DNA of 9,071 nucleotides from Bacteroidales bacterium (GTDB lineage Bacteria; Bacteroidota; Bacteroidia; Bacteroidales; Dysgonomonadaceae). This document shows positions 1-7,756 of the stretch, piece after piece. Within the stretch, counting starts at the first letter, position 1. Each line of letters starts with the position of its first letter. The position numbers and the translations under genes were made by a program. Where the stretch lies: positions 1 through 9,071 of the forward strand of contig JAAZMQ010000222.1 in NCBI GenBank assembly GCA_012798745.1. Direction: 5' to 3'. The notes below the pieces were generated by a model. It worked only from the letters and a program-made list of their open reading frames with translations, did not search any database and had not been told where the DNA came from.

Positions 1-1409
1 GATTGCATCGTCATGAATGGACAGCGGAGGAAGGCTCAATAAACGGTGGTTGGGTAGGTCCTTATCAAGGTATTGTTCAGTGCAATACGTTTATAGCCGA
101 TTTTCAACAATTAGATTATCCTTCTTTCGGATTGACAGAGGCAGATAAGGCCGATCATATTGGACAATTACGTACTTTGAGGGCATGGTATTATTTGTTT
201 TTAATTGATTTTTTCAGACATGTCCCAATTTCAACAGACAATGTAACAGTTGTAGATCAATCTACCCCTCAAGAAGTATTCGAATTCATTGAAAAAGAAC
301 TGAAAGAAAGTTTGCCGGGATTGCCTCTTATAGCAAAAACTGGACGTTTTAACCAGGCAGGAGCAGCTGCTTTATTAGCTCGTTTATATTTAAATGCAGA
401 AGTTTGGATAGGAGAAAATAGATATGCCGATGCAAAAAAAGTTGCTCAAGATATAATTGACGGAGTTTACGGGAGTTTTTCTTTAGATCCTGATTACAGA
501 GGACCTTTTTGTGACGGTTTAACAGAAAGACGTTCTCCTGAAAATATTTGGGTTTTTCCTCATGCGAGAAATATTTATGAATTTGGATGGATGTATGATG
601 CTTTTATGCATTATCAAGCAAGATATTCGTTGGATAACCCGCGAGGTGGTTGGAATGGAATCCATCTTTCTCCTTCCAGAGATTTAAAAGGGAATCTTTA
701 TTCCTATAAGTTAGGTAGCCCATATGAAAAGTTCAGTGATGATGATTTCAGAAAACAACCTTTTAGAACTACACCAACAGCATATGAGGGTTTTTTCTTA
801 ATAGGACAACAATATGCATTTGATTACGATAAAGGATATGGTTTTACTGATGAAAAAATATTGGGAACAGAAGAATGGAACAATCAACCATTGCATTATG
901 TGGATCAAGTAGGTAGGTTTTCTGAAGGTACTGAAGGTTTAGCAAAGGGATCGCATGTTGAAACAGGTGAGGAAAATTCCGGAGTGCGTTTTATTAAGTT
1001 TCCATGGTTGCCTGATAGTAAGGGATTATTTATGAATAATCATGTTGCTGAAATTCGTTTGTCGGAAATGTACTATATTGTTGCCGAATGTCTATTTCGC
1101 GAAAAGGATATAGCAGGAGCGGCAAAAATGTTAGATGCTGTACGCAAACGTAATTTCCCCGAGAGTAAATGGGCAGAACACAGTTACGAACAGAATTTAT
1201 CGAAATTAACAGAAGATGAATTTGTAGATGAACTTGGTCGCGAATTCTTAGGGGAAAGGCATCGTCGTACTGATTTAATACGCTGGAATCGTTTTGGAGA
1301 AGAATGGTGGGATAAACCTAAAGATACTCGGGATAATACAGTATATCCTATTCCGGCAAGGGCCTTGAATGCAAATCCATTACTTGAGCAAACAACTCCG
1401 GGATTTTGA
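1..1409 (+). CDS. SusD/RagB-family nutrient-uptake outer membrane protein, 5'-truncated by the window edge
   Basis: This is the C-terminal part (about 468 residues visible) of a SusD-like glycan-binding lipoprotein. Such proteins sit on the outer membrane surface over a SusC TonB-dependent channel and deliver oligosaccharides to it. The reading frame is open from the left edge; the first TTG at base 3 is an internal Leu codon, because a normal member has about 500-600 residues and starts with a lipoprotein signal. Family hallmarks, in visible-residue numbering: the TPR-like helix around LRTLRAWYYLFLIDFF (57-71) followed by HVPI; a second helix around RLSEMYYIVAECL (about 351-363); the late LGREFLGERHRRTDLIRW segment (about 411-428); and an ending PLLEQTTPGF resembling the common NPxLxQNPGY tail. 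A hairpin terminator follows 41 bases downstream, so this gene is the last of its transcript. Base composition is low (sampled lines 30-43% G+C). Family call is firm; the glycan ligand is inferred from the neighbouring mannosidases. Confidence 0.93.
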   Translation, partial: LHRHEWTAEEGSINGGWVGPYQGIVQCNTFIADFQQLDYPSFGLTEADKADHIGQLRTLRAWYYLFLIDFFRHVPISTDNVTVVDQSTPQEVFEFIEKELKESLPGLPLIAKTGRFNQAGAAALLARLYLNAEVWIGENRYADAKKVAQDIIDGVYGSFSLDPDYRGPFCDGLTERRSPENIWVFPHARNIYEFGWMYDAFMHYQARYSLDNPRGGWNGIHLSPSRDLKGNLYSYKLGSPYEKFSDDDFRKQPFRTTPTAYEGFFLIGQQYAFDYDKGYGFTDEKILGTEEWNNQPLHYVDQVGRFSEGTEGLAKGSHVETGEENSGVRFIKFPWLPDSKGLFMNNHVAEIRLSEMYYIVAECLFREKDIAGAAKMLDAVRKRNFPESKWAEHSYEQNLSKLTEDEFVDELGREFLGERHRRTDLIRWNRFGEEWWDKPKDTRDNTVYPIPARALNANPLLEQTTPGF

Positions 1410-1450
1410 AGCAAAATAATTTTTTAAAATTGTTTAAATAAATCAAAACA

Positions 1451-1486
1451 GAGGGTGTCCCTTATGGATACCCTCACCTCTTTTTT
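1451..1486 (+). terminator. Rho-independent terminator after the SusD-like gene
   Basis: The arm GAGGGTGTCC (1451-1460) pairs with GGATACCCTC (1466-1475) over ten pairs including one G-U, with a 5-base loop CTTAT. After the spacer ACCTC comes a run of six T (1481-1486). It lies in the 201-base gap between the SusD-like and GH92 genes and should separate their transcripts. I see no convincing Bacteroides-type promoter in the rest of that gap (1487-1610). Confidence 0.82.
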
Positions 1487-1610
1487 ATATTAGTTTTTTT
1501 ACATGTTTAAATCTAAAACTCATCTAAAGAATGAAAGCTCAGGACAAAAGATTAATTGGAGTATTTATATTTTTAACCCTGCAGAATGAATCTTTATAAT
1601 CGGATGAAAA

Positions 1611-3902
1611 ATGAGGATTAAATTAGCTAAATTAATTGTGACATGGGTTGTTTTAGTACAAACACTTACTTTTGCTCAGCCAAAGGGAACAATCCAGCCG
1701 GTTGATTATGTCAATCCCTATATGGGGAACATTAGTCATTTGTTGGTGCCCACCTATCCGACAATACATTTGCCGAACAGTATGCTTCGTGTTTGCCCTC
1801 AACGTAGTGAGTATGCCGCCGATTTGTTACAAGGATTACCTGTTATTTTGACTAGTCATCGGGGGAGTTTTGCCTTTAATTTTAGTCCCTTTCAAGGAGA
1901 TGATGATGGACTAAAGCCGGTAATTTTCTACAGTTATGATCAGGAAATAGTTAAGCCTTATCTGTATTCGGTCTATCTGGATGAGCAGCAGATATCGGTG
2001 AATTATGCCGTGTCGCATCAATCGGCTATTTATAGGGTGGAGTTTTCTCAAAAGAAGCCGGTTTCTCTTATTTTTGATACTCGGAAAGGGGAGGTGCAAT
2101 GGGATGGGAAATCTCTCTCAGGTTATCAGGAGTTGGCAAATAATACCAACGTGTATCTTTATTTGGAACCCGATATTCTTCCGAGTAATGTTTCATCCTT
2201 GCAAAAGGGAGATTTAAAGGGACACACGAGGAAGGCCGAGGGAGAAAATGCAAACTTGATATTACAATATCCTGCCAATACGAAAGAAATAAAGATACGT
2301 TACGGAATATCTTTTATTGATGTTGAGCAAGCTAAAAAAAATCTGCGACGGGAAATTGTCGATTTTGATTTTTCTTCTGTCGCAGAAAAAGGGAGAAAGA
2401 CATGGAATGAAGCACTGGGGAAAATAACGGTAGAAGGTGGTTCTTATAACGATAAAGTCGTTTTTTATACTTCTTTATACCGTACGTATGAACGACCGGT
2501 ATGCATTTCGGAAGACGGACGCTATTTCAGTGCTTTTGATGGTAAAGTTCATGAGGACAATGGGGTACCTTTTTATACAGACGATTGGATATGGGATACC
2601 TATCGTGCAGCTCATCCGCTTCGCATTTTTCTCGAATCGAAAATGGAAAGCGATATCATCCATTCGTTTTTGCGTATGTCGGAACAGATGTCCAATTTTT
2701 GGTGGCCAACATTTCCTCAAATCACAGGTGATGCTCGCAGCATGAATTGCAATCACGGGGTTGCAACCGTTTTGGATGCATACAGGAAAGGATTGAGGAA
2801 TTTTGATCTTGGCCATGCTTATGAGGCGTGCAAAAAAGCGGTTATGGAAAAAACGTTGGCACCATGGTCGGCTAAACCGGCCGGGGAGCTTGATAAGTTT
2901 TATCATAAGCATGGATATATCCCTGCATTAAGAGAAGGTGAAAAAGAAACCATTCCGGAAGTTCATTCTTTTGAAAAACGACAGGCTGTGGCAGTTACGT
3001 TGGGCACATCGTATGACGAGTGGTGTTTGGCTCAAATTGCCAAGGAGTTGGGTAAAACGGGTGATTATCAATATTTTATTCGGAAATCGTATAATTACCG
3101 TAATCTTTTTAATCCGGAAACAGGGTTTTTTCATCCGAAAGATAAAGATGGAAATTTTATTGAACCTTTCGATTACAGATTTTCAGGAGGAATGGGTGCG
3201 CGCGATTATTATGATGAAAACAACGGATGGACGTATCGTTGGGATGTCCAGCATAATGTTGGCGATCTCATTAATTTGATGGGTGGAAGAGAAAAGTTTG
3301 TAAAAAATTTGGATCAGACTTTCAGAGAGCCCTTAGGAAAAAGTAAATACGAATTTTATGCTCAACTGCCCGATCAAACAGGCAACGTAGGTCAGTTCTC
3401 AATGGGTAACGAACCCTCTTTTCACATTCCTTATTTATATAATTATGCCGGTCAGCCTTGGAAAACGCAAAAACGTATCCGATCGTTACTTCGAATGTGG
3501 TTTCGAAACGATTTGATGGGTATTCCCGGCGACGAAGACGGCGGAGGCATGTCTGCTTTTGTAGTGTTTTCGCAAATGGGTTTTTATCCGGTTACTCCGG
3601 GCATGCCTGTTTACAGTATCGGCAGCCCTTTTTTCGAGAAAATTACGATAAATCTGTCAAATGGAAAACAGTTTATAATAATCGCAAAGAATTGCAGTGA
3701 GATAAACAAATATATTCAATCTGCTAAATTGAATGGCAAACCATGGAATAAATGTTGGTTTAGTCATACTGATATAATGAATGGGGGAACATTGGAATTA
3801 GTGATGGGTGATAAAGCCAACCCGAAATGGGGCAATACTCCCGAAAGTGCCCCTTCATCGGAAAGTACATTGTCGGGTAAAAAGTACGGATCCGACTATT
3901 AA
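1611..3902 (+). CDS. Secreted GH92 family exo-alpha-mannosidase
   Basis: The 763-residue product is a calcium-dependent, inverting exo-alpha-mannosidase of family GH92. It starts with a type I signal peptide (hydrophobic stretch about 6-20, probable cut after TFA22, leaving Gln first) and has no lipobox, so it is probably periplasmic. An N-terminal beta-sandwich (about 30-265) precedes the catalytic (alpha/alpha)6 region. Family motifs: WDTYRAAHPL (328-337), DENNGWTYRW (535-544), GNEPSFH (599-605), GDEDGGGMSAF (640-650), followed by FSQMGFYPV. By alignment with BT3990, E536 would be the catalytic acid and D641/D643 the base residues; the 107-residue spacing is close to that enzyme's. Length is normal and the frame intact. 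The N-terminal region (around VPTYPTIHLPNSM) is of a divergent GH92 group. The start at 1611 is chosen because it begins the signal peptide; ATGs at 1586 and 1604 are in another frame and stop at 1621. The GH38 gene follows after 42 bases. Linkage specificity (alpha-1,2, 1,3, 1,4 or 1,6) is not determined. Confidence 0.93.
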   Translation: MRIKLAKLIVTWVVLVQTLTFAQPKGTIQPVDYVNPYMGNISHLLVPTYPTIHLPNSMLRVCPQRSEYAADLLQGLPVILTSHRGSFAFNFSPFQGDDDGLKPVIFYSYDQEIVKPYLYSVYLDEQQISVNYAVSHQSAIYRVEFSQKKPVSLIFDTRKGEVQWDGKSLSGYQELANNTNVYLYLEPDILPSNVSSLQKGDLKGHTRKAEGENANLILQYPANTKEIKIRYGISFIDVEQAKKNLRREIVDFDFSSVAEKGRKTWNEALGKITVEGGSYNDKVVFYTSLYRTYERPVCISEDGRYFSAFDGKVHEDNGVPFYTDDWIWDTYRAAHPLRIFLESKMESDIIHSFLRMSEQMSNFWWPTFPQITGDARSMNCNHGVATVLDAYRKGLRNFDLGHAYEACKKAVMEKTLAPWSAKPAGELDKFYHKHGYIPALREGEKETIPEVHSFEKRQAVAVTLGTSYDEWCLAQIAKELGKTGDYQYFIRKSYNYRNLFNPETGFFHPKDKDGNFIEPFDYRFSGGMGARDYYDENNGWTYRWDVQHNVGDLINLMGGREKFVKNLDQTFREPLGKSKYEFYAQLPDQTGNVGQFSMGNEPSFHIPYLYNYAGQPWKTQKRIRSLLRMWFRNDLMGIPGDEDGGGMSAFVVFSQMGFYPVTPGMPVYSIGSPFFEKITINLSNGKQFIIIAKNCSEINKYIQSAKLNGKPWNKCWFSHTDIMNGGTLELVMGDKANPKWGNTPESAPSSESTLSGKKYGSDY

Positions 3903-3944
3903 AAAAGTATAGAATTACATTAATCCATAAATTATCAATTTAAA

Positions 3945-6900
3945 ATGAAGAAGATTTTTTATTTGTTTTCGGCATGGTTGGCTTTTTTTCCCATGCTTTA
4001 TGCCCAGCCTACTTTAAAACCGGGCGATTACGACATTACAAAGGATCGTTTGCTATACACGATCGGCTACTCGCATTTGGATACGGAATGGAATTGGGAT
4101 TATCCGACTACCATCAACGAGTATATTTTGAATACGATGGTCGAAAATTTCAGCCTTTTCGAAAAATATCCCGATTACGTTTTCAATTTCACGGGTTCCC
4201 GCCGCTATAAAATGATGAAGGAATATTACCCGCAGTTGTATGCCAAAGTAAAAAAATATATCGACGAAGGACGTTGGATGGTATCCGGATCTTCGGTCGA
4301 CGAAGGAGAGGTAAACATCTCTTCATCCGAATCACTTGTACGTCAGGTACTGTATGGGAACAATTTTTTTCGCAATGAGTTCGGAAAAGAAAGTGTGGAT
4401 TACATGTTGCCCGATTGTTTCGGGTTTTTATGGAATCTGCCTTCCATTCTGCATCATTGCGGATTGTTGGGTTTTTCGACTCAGAAATTGACCTGGCGTT
4501 CGGCAGCCGGCGTTCCGTTTAATGTCGGCGTTTGGAACGGACCCGACGGCAAGGGGATTGTTGCCGCCTTAAATGCAACCAGTTATACTTCAAGAGTCGA
4601 GGACCGGCTCGATAAAAGCCCTCACTGGATTCAACGATTAAATGAAAACGAAGAAAAAGCGGGATATGCTTTTGATTATCGGTATTACGGCGTGGGCGAT
4701 CAGGGAGGCGCACCCCGCGTCAACGACGTCAAACATGCCGTAAACAGCCTCAATCGCGAAGATGGCAATTTTAAAGTATTGTTAACCTCTTCCGATCAAA
4801 TGTATAAGGATATCACACCCGAAATCAGGGAGAATCTTCCCGTATATTCCGGAGATTTACTGCTTATCGAACACAGCGCGGGTTCGCTAACTTCTCAGGC
4901 TTTTATGAAACGGATGAACCGAAAAAACGAGTTGCTTGCTTCCTCTTCCGAATTGGTATCGGTAACTGCCGATTGGATGGGAGCGGCATCCTATCCTTTC
5001 CGGAAACTGAATGATGCCTGGGATTTGGTTTTGGGAAGTCAAATGCACGATATTCTTCCGGGGACAAGCATTCCGAAAGCTTACGAATACGCTTGGAATG
5101 ATGAATTTGTTGCAGCCAATGGATTTGCCGAGGCACTCAAGAATGGTTTGAGTTCCATAAGCGCCAAGTTAAATACAAAAACGGCAGGAAGAGCAGTTGT
5201 GGTTTATAATCCGGTGTACCGAGAAAGAGAAGATGTGGTTTTCGCTGAATTGGAATATGCGGTTTTACCTCAATCGGTCGGCGTCTTCGATAAAAAAACC
5301 GGCAAGGAAGTTCCTTCGCAGATTGTGGAACGAGCGGAAAATAAACTGACGATATTATTTTTGGCCGACATGCCTTCCGCCGGTGTGAAAGTATACGATG
5401 TTCGTGAAACATCCGGCTTTGCAAAACCGACGGGACTTTCCGTTACGAACAACACGTTGGAAAATACCTATTATAAGGTAAAAATCGCTCCGAATGGCGA
5501 CATCGTCAGCATTTTCGACAAAAAGGCATCCAGAGAATTGTTGGCAAAACCGGCACGGCTGGAATTTTTATCCGAGACCCCCAAGGAATGGCCTGCCTGG
5601 AATATGGATTGGGAAGATCGTCAGAAACCGCCGATCGATTTTATGGACAAAGATGCCCGGTTGACCGTTGTGGAACAAGGCCCGGTGAGAGTGACCTTAA
5701 AAGTTCAGCGGAAAGGTCAAAATTCCGAAATCACCCAATTTTACAGTTTGGCTGCGGGCGAAGCAGGCAAACGGTTGGAAATAAGCAACAAGATCGATTG
5801 GCAATCGCGTGCAGTCAGTCTGAAAGCATCCTTTCCCTTAACCGTTTCCAATAAAAATGCCACTTATAATCTGGGTGTAGGAACCATTTCGAGAGGCAAC
5901 AACGACGAGAAGAAATTTGAAGTACCTTCGAAAGAATGGTTTGATTTGACAGACGAATCCGGCACTTATGGCGTAACCATTCTGGAAGATTGCAAATACG
6001 GTTCCGACAAACCGGACGACAGCACGGTTCGTTTGACTTTGCTTTATACGCCGGGTATCAATTTACCAGCATGGCAATGGACGATGTATCAGAGTACACA
6101 GGATTGGGGCATTCATGATGTAAGATATGCTGTTTACGGTCATAAGGGCGATTGGCGAAAAGGGGAATCGGCATGGCAGGCACGGTTTTTTAATCAACCC
6201 TTGATGGCTTTCGAGTCGACAAAACATGACGGAGGGTTGAGCGAATCGTTTGCGATGATTTCGATCGATCGCCCCGAAGCAGGCTTGATGGCATTCAAGA
6301 AAATGGAATCGGGAGAAGGTTATGTGATTCGCGTAAACGAATTGTCGGGAAAAGAGGTAAAGAATATTCAGGTGACTTTGCCGGCTGAAGTAATTGATGC
6401 CTACGAAATAAACGGACAGGAAAAGCGAATCGCTGACATTAAGTTTACGAAAAACGGAATCCGTTTCGATTTGAGTCCTTATACAATCAGAAGTTTTGCG
6501 GTGAAACTTAAAGGGACGGATATGACGGCGATTTCGCAGCAACCGGTGGAAATTCCCTATAATGCGGATGTAATCAGTTCAGATGAAAATCGCGAAGACG
6601 GCATTATGTTTAATGGTCGGTCGCTTCCTGCCGAATTACTGCCCGACTTTATCGAAAGTGAAGGTATCCGCTTCAAAATTGGCAGCAAAGAAGACGAGCA
6701 AAACAATGCTGTGGTCTGCGGCGGGCAAACCATTCCGTTACCGGCCGGAAATTACACGAAACTTTATTTGTTGGCAGCAGCAGCAAATGACACTCGTGCA
6801 GATTTTTATGTTGACGGACAACCAACGGCGTTGGGAATTCAACGATGGACAGGATATGTGGGGCAATTTTATAATCGGATATTAAGTCCGGATCAGGATA

Positions 6901-7190
6901 AAGTGGTGGAAATGAAGGAACCCTATGCTAAAACCGATAACATTGCCTGGTTTGCTTCGCACTGCCACAACAATTACCCCATGAAAAATCAGGCTTATCA
7001 ATACTGTTATCTGTACAAGTATGCCATTCCGATTCCCGCAGGAGCAAAAAACATTACGTTGCCGAACAACAGAGGAATTAAAATACTCGCCATGACGGTT
7101 GCCGACCCACAGATTGAAGATTTGAAACCGTTGCAGCCTCTTTATGACGATTTCAGAGGAAATCCGCCGTTCGAGCTACGTGAAAAATGA
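3945..7190 (+). CDS. Secreted GH38 family alpha-mannosidase with C-terminal accessory domain
   Basis: The 1081-residue product is a retaining, metal-dependent (usually Zn) alpha-mannosidase of family GH38. A signal peptide (hydrophobic 4-19, likely cut after LYA20) sends it to the periplasm. Catalytic-domain landmarks: HLDTEW (44-49), giving metal ligands H44 and D46; PDCFGF (156-161), where D157 is the nucleophile and a metal ligand; GDQGG (251-255), matching the family GD-x-GG motif; TSQ (316-318); and HDILPGTS (from H368), giving the last metal histidine. This matches the H-D-D-H set (H90, D92, D204, H471) of Drosophila Golgi mannosidase II. A three-helix region (about 300-395) and the C-terminal beta domains (to about 860) follow. 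Residues about 873-1066 form an additional beta-rich domain containing the segment AWFASHCHNN; it may bind carbohydrate, but this is unproved. All catalytic residues are present. Sampled base composition (43-52% G+C) is clearly higher than in the two upstream genes. It is probably co-transcribed with the GH92 gene for stepwise mannose removal. Confidence 0.94.
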   Translation: MKKIFYLFSAWLAFFPMLYAQPTLKPGDYDITKDRLLYTIGYSHLDTEWNWDYPTTINEYILNTMVENFSLFEKYPDYVFNFTGSRRYKMMKEYYPQLYAKVKKYIDEGRWMVSGSSVDEGEVNISSSESLVRQVLYGNNFFRNEFGKESVDYMLPDCFGFLWNLPSILHHCGLLGFSTQKLTWRSAAGVPFNVGVWNGPDGKGIVAALNATSYTSRVEDRLDKSPHWIQRLNENEEKAGYAFDYRYYGVGDQGGAPRVNDVKHAVNSLNREDGNFKVLLTSSDQMYKDITPEIRENLPVYSGDLLLIEHSAGSLTSQAFMKRMNRKNELLASSSELVSVTADWMGAASYPFRKLNDAWDLVLGSQMHDILPGTSIPKAYEYAWNDEFVAANGFAEALKNGLSSISAKLNTKTAGRAVVVYNPVYREREDVVFAELEYAVLPQSVGVFDKKTGKEVPSQIVERAENKLTILFLADMPSAGVKVYDVRETSGFAKPTGLSVTNNTLENTYYKVKIAPNGDIVSIFDKKASRELLAKPARLEFLSETPKEWPAWNMDWEDRQKPPIDFMDKDARLTVVEQGPVRVTLKVQRKGQNSEITQFYSLAAGEAGKRLEISNKIDWQSRAVSLKASFPLTVSNKNATYNLGVGTISRGNNDEKKFEVPSKEWFDLTDESGTYGVTILEDCKYGSDKPDDSTVRLTLLYTPGINLPAWQWTMYQSTQDWGIHDVRYAVYGHKGDWRKGESAWQARFFNQPLMAFESTKHDGGLSESFAMISIDRPEAGLMAFKKMESGEGYVIRVNELSGKEVKNIQVTLPAEVIDAYEINGQEKRIADIKFTKNGIRFDLSPYTIRSFAVKLKGTDMTAISQQPVEIPYNADVISSDENREDGIMFNGRSLPAELLPDFIESEGIRFKIGSKEDEQNNAVVCGGQTIPLPAGNYTKLYLLAAAANDTRADFYVDGQPTALGIQRWTGYVGQFYNRILSPDQDKVVEMKEPYAKTDNIAWFASHCHNNYPMKNQAYQYCYLYKYAIPIPAGAKNITLPNNRGIKILAMTVADPQIEDLKPLQPLYDDFRGNPPFELREK

Positions 7191-7234
7191 GTTTTTGGAT
7201 TTTAAGAATGTTTTTACATATAATTTTGAAATGG

Positions 7235-7269
7235 GAGGCTGTCTCAAAAGATAGACAGTCTCTTTTTTT
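7235..7269 (+). terminator. Rho-independent terminator after the GH38 gene
   Basis: GAGGCTGTCT (7235-7244) pairs with AGACAGTCTC (7253-7262) over ten pairs with one G-U, closing the 8-base loop CAAAAGAT, followed directly by seven T (7263-7269). It lies 44 bases after the GH38 stop and should end the GH92-GH38 transcript. Confidence 0.88.
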
Positions 7270-7357
7270 GCTTAGTTTTAGTGATAAATAAGTTGCTAAG
7301 TTCAAATTAGAAGTGCGAATTTCCCGATAAGTTTTATATAGGTTTTTTTAAACAAAA

Positions 7358-7471
7358 CTATGAAAAACACCGCGAGGTGCCCGGCTTATGCGCCAGATCG
7401 GAAACGTTCTTTCGATCTAAACTAAGTTTGACTGCATTTTCCTTGAATGCCTTGTCATTTTGTTTTCTCAT
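7358..7471 (-). pseudogene. Truncated IS3-family transposase orfA (N-terminal 36 residues)
   Basis: Read on the - strand from ATG at 7471 to TAG at 7358, this encodes 37 residues. The segment DKAFKENAVKLSLDRKNVSD (6-25) followed by LAHKPGTSRCF matches the start of IS3-family OrfA proteins, which have an AFKxxAVxLSxxRxNVSxLAxELGIS pattern leading into a helix-turn-helix that binds the element's ends. Here ELGIS has become KPGTS, and the homology stops after F36, where the family would continue with a tryptophan-containing turn such as LYRW. A complete OrfA has about 90-100 residues and is followed by OrfB with the DDE catalytic residues; neither remains. It is therefore a dead fragment, recognised by pattern memory rather than by search. 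Confidence 0.72.
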
Positions 7472-7549
7472 ACTACACAAAAATAAGCTTTTTATGCTTA
7501 ACCTTGTGTCCCGCTAAAGTTAGCAATTCCAAGGGGCAGGGTGTTTACA
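7358..7549 (-). mobile_element. Remnant of an IS3-family insertion sequence (left end plus start of orfA)
   Basis: The orfA fragment is preceded on the - strand by about 78 non-coding bases, the layout of an IS3-family left end. Reading inward from 7549 on the - strand gives TGTAAACACCCTGCCCC (7549-7533) and then, after a short gap, ACTTTAGCGGGACA (about 7522-7509). The TG start and C-rich terminus are IS3-like. The outer boundary is a guess because I find no matching right end or target duplication; everything after orfA codon 36 is missing. It is immobile. Confidence 0.5.
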
Positions 7550-7571
7550 GTATATGGATAAATAATATAAT

Positions 7572-7660
7572 CAGTGAATATCTTCGGGAAGAAGAGGGGA
7601 ATTTTTGAACAGTGAAAATAATTAATAGATTTGTTGATGGAATATTCACGTTATTCACTA
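7572..7660. repeat. Cluster of AGTGAA/TTCACT words upstream of the DUF6807 promoter candidate
   Basis: Four related 10-base words lie in 89 bases: CAGTGAATAT (7572-7581), CAGTGAAAAT (7610-7619), and in opposite orientation AATATTCACG (7641-7650) and TTATTCACTA (7651-7660). The last two carry TATTCAC exactly 9 bases apart, and AGTGAATA (7573-7580) is the exact reverse complement of TATTCACT (7652-7659). The placement just upstream of the -33 element would suit binding sites for a regulator, but the region is A/T-rich and chance similarity is possible. Confidence 0.4.
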
Positions 7661-7676
7661 CTTTTATTCATATAAC

Positions 7677-7708
7677 ATTGTCTTTTTTCTAAAATTCTAC
7701 TATTTTTA
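7677..7708 (+). promoter_or_regulatory. Candidate Bacteroides-type promoter for the DUF6807 gene
   Basis: TTG at 7678-7680, a 20-base spacer, then TATTTTTA at 7701-7708 fit the Bacteroidota primary-sigma pattern (TTTG near -33, TAnnTTTG near -7, about 19-21 bases apart), with one mismatch in each box. Transcription would begin near 7714-7716, leaving a leader of about 40 bases before the ATG at 7757. The bases before that ATG are A/T-rich with no Shine-Dalgarno sequence, as is normal for the phylum. Confidence 0.5.
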
Positions 7709-7756
7709 CGTCATACGTTATTAAATTAAATGTCAAATAAATAAAAGAATTTAACT

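Larger units (their letters stand above)
7191..7756. other. 566-base intergenic region between the GH38 and DUF6807 genes
   Basis: No intact gene is visible here. From left to right it holds the terminator of the mannosidase unit (7235-7269), a stretch of unknown origin (7270-7357), a decayed IS3-family end with an orfA fragment on the - strand (7358 to about 7549), a cluster of AGTGAA/TTCACT words (7572-7660), and a promoter candidate for the next gene (7677-7708). The mixture indicates an insertion scar and a break between two transcription units. Confidence 0.8.

Noticed and set aside
3..5. TTG as a start codon for the SusD-like gene
   Set aside because: The frame continues to the left edge, the product lacks a lipoprotein signal from this point, and it is shorter than the family by roughly the missing N-terminus.
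1586..1621. Short 11-codon frame overlapping the GH92 start (possible leader peptide)
   Set aside because: It lacks a run of regulatory codons or an attenuator hairpin, and such short frames are common by chance.
2475..2912. 145-codon open frame on the - strand inside the GH92 gene
   Set aside because: It is opposite conserved GH92 motifs and shows no family features of its own.
6063..6542. 159-codon open frame on the - strand inside the GH38 gene
   Set aside because: It lies wholly opposite a strongly supported catalytic gene, and its product is Arg/His/Phe-rich with no recognisable domain or signal; it is an antisense shadow.
7369..7380. Perfect small palindrome CACC-GCGA-GGTG
   Set aside because: It has only four pairs, lies within the orfA remnant's coding sequence, and has no T run, so it is neither a terminator nor a clear operator.
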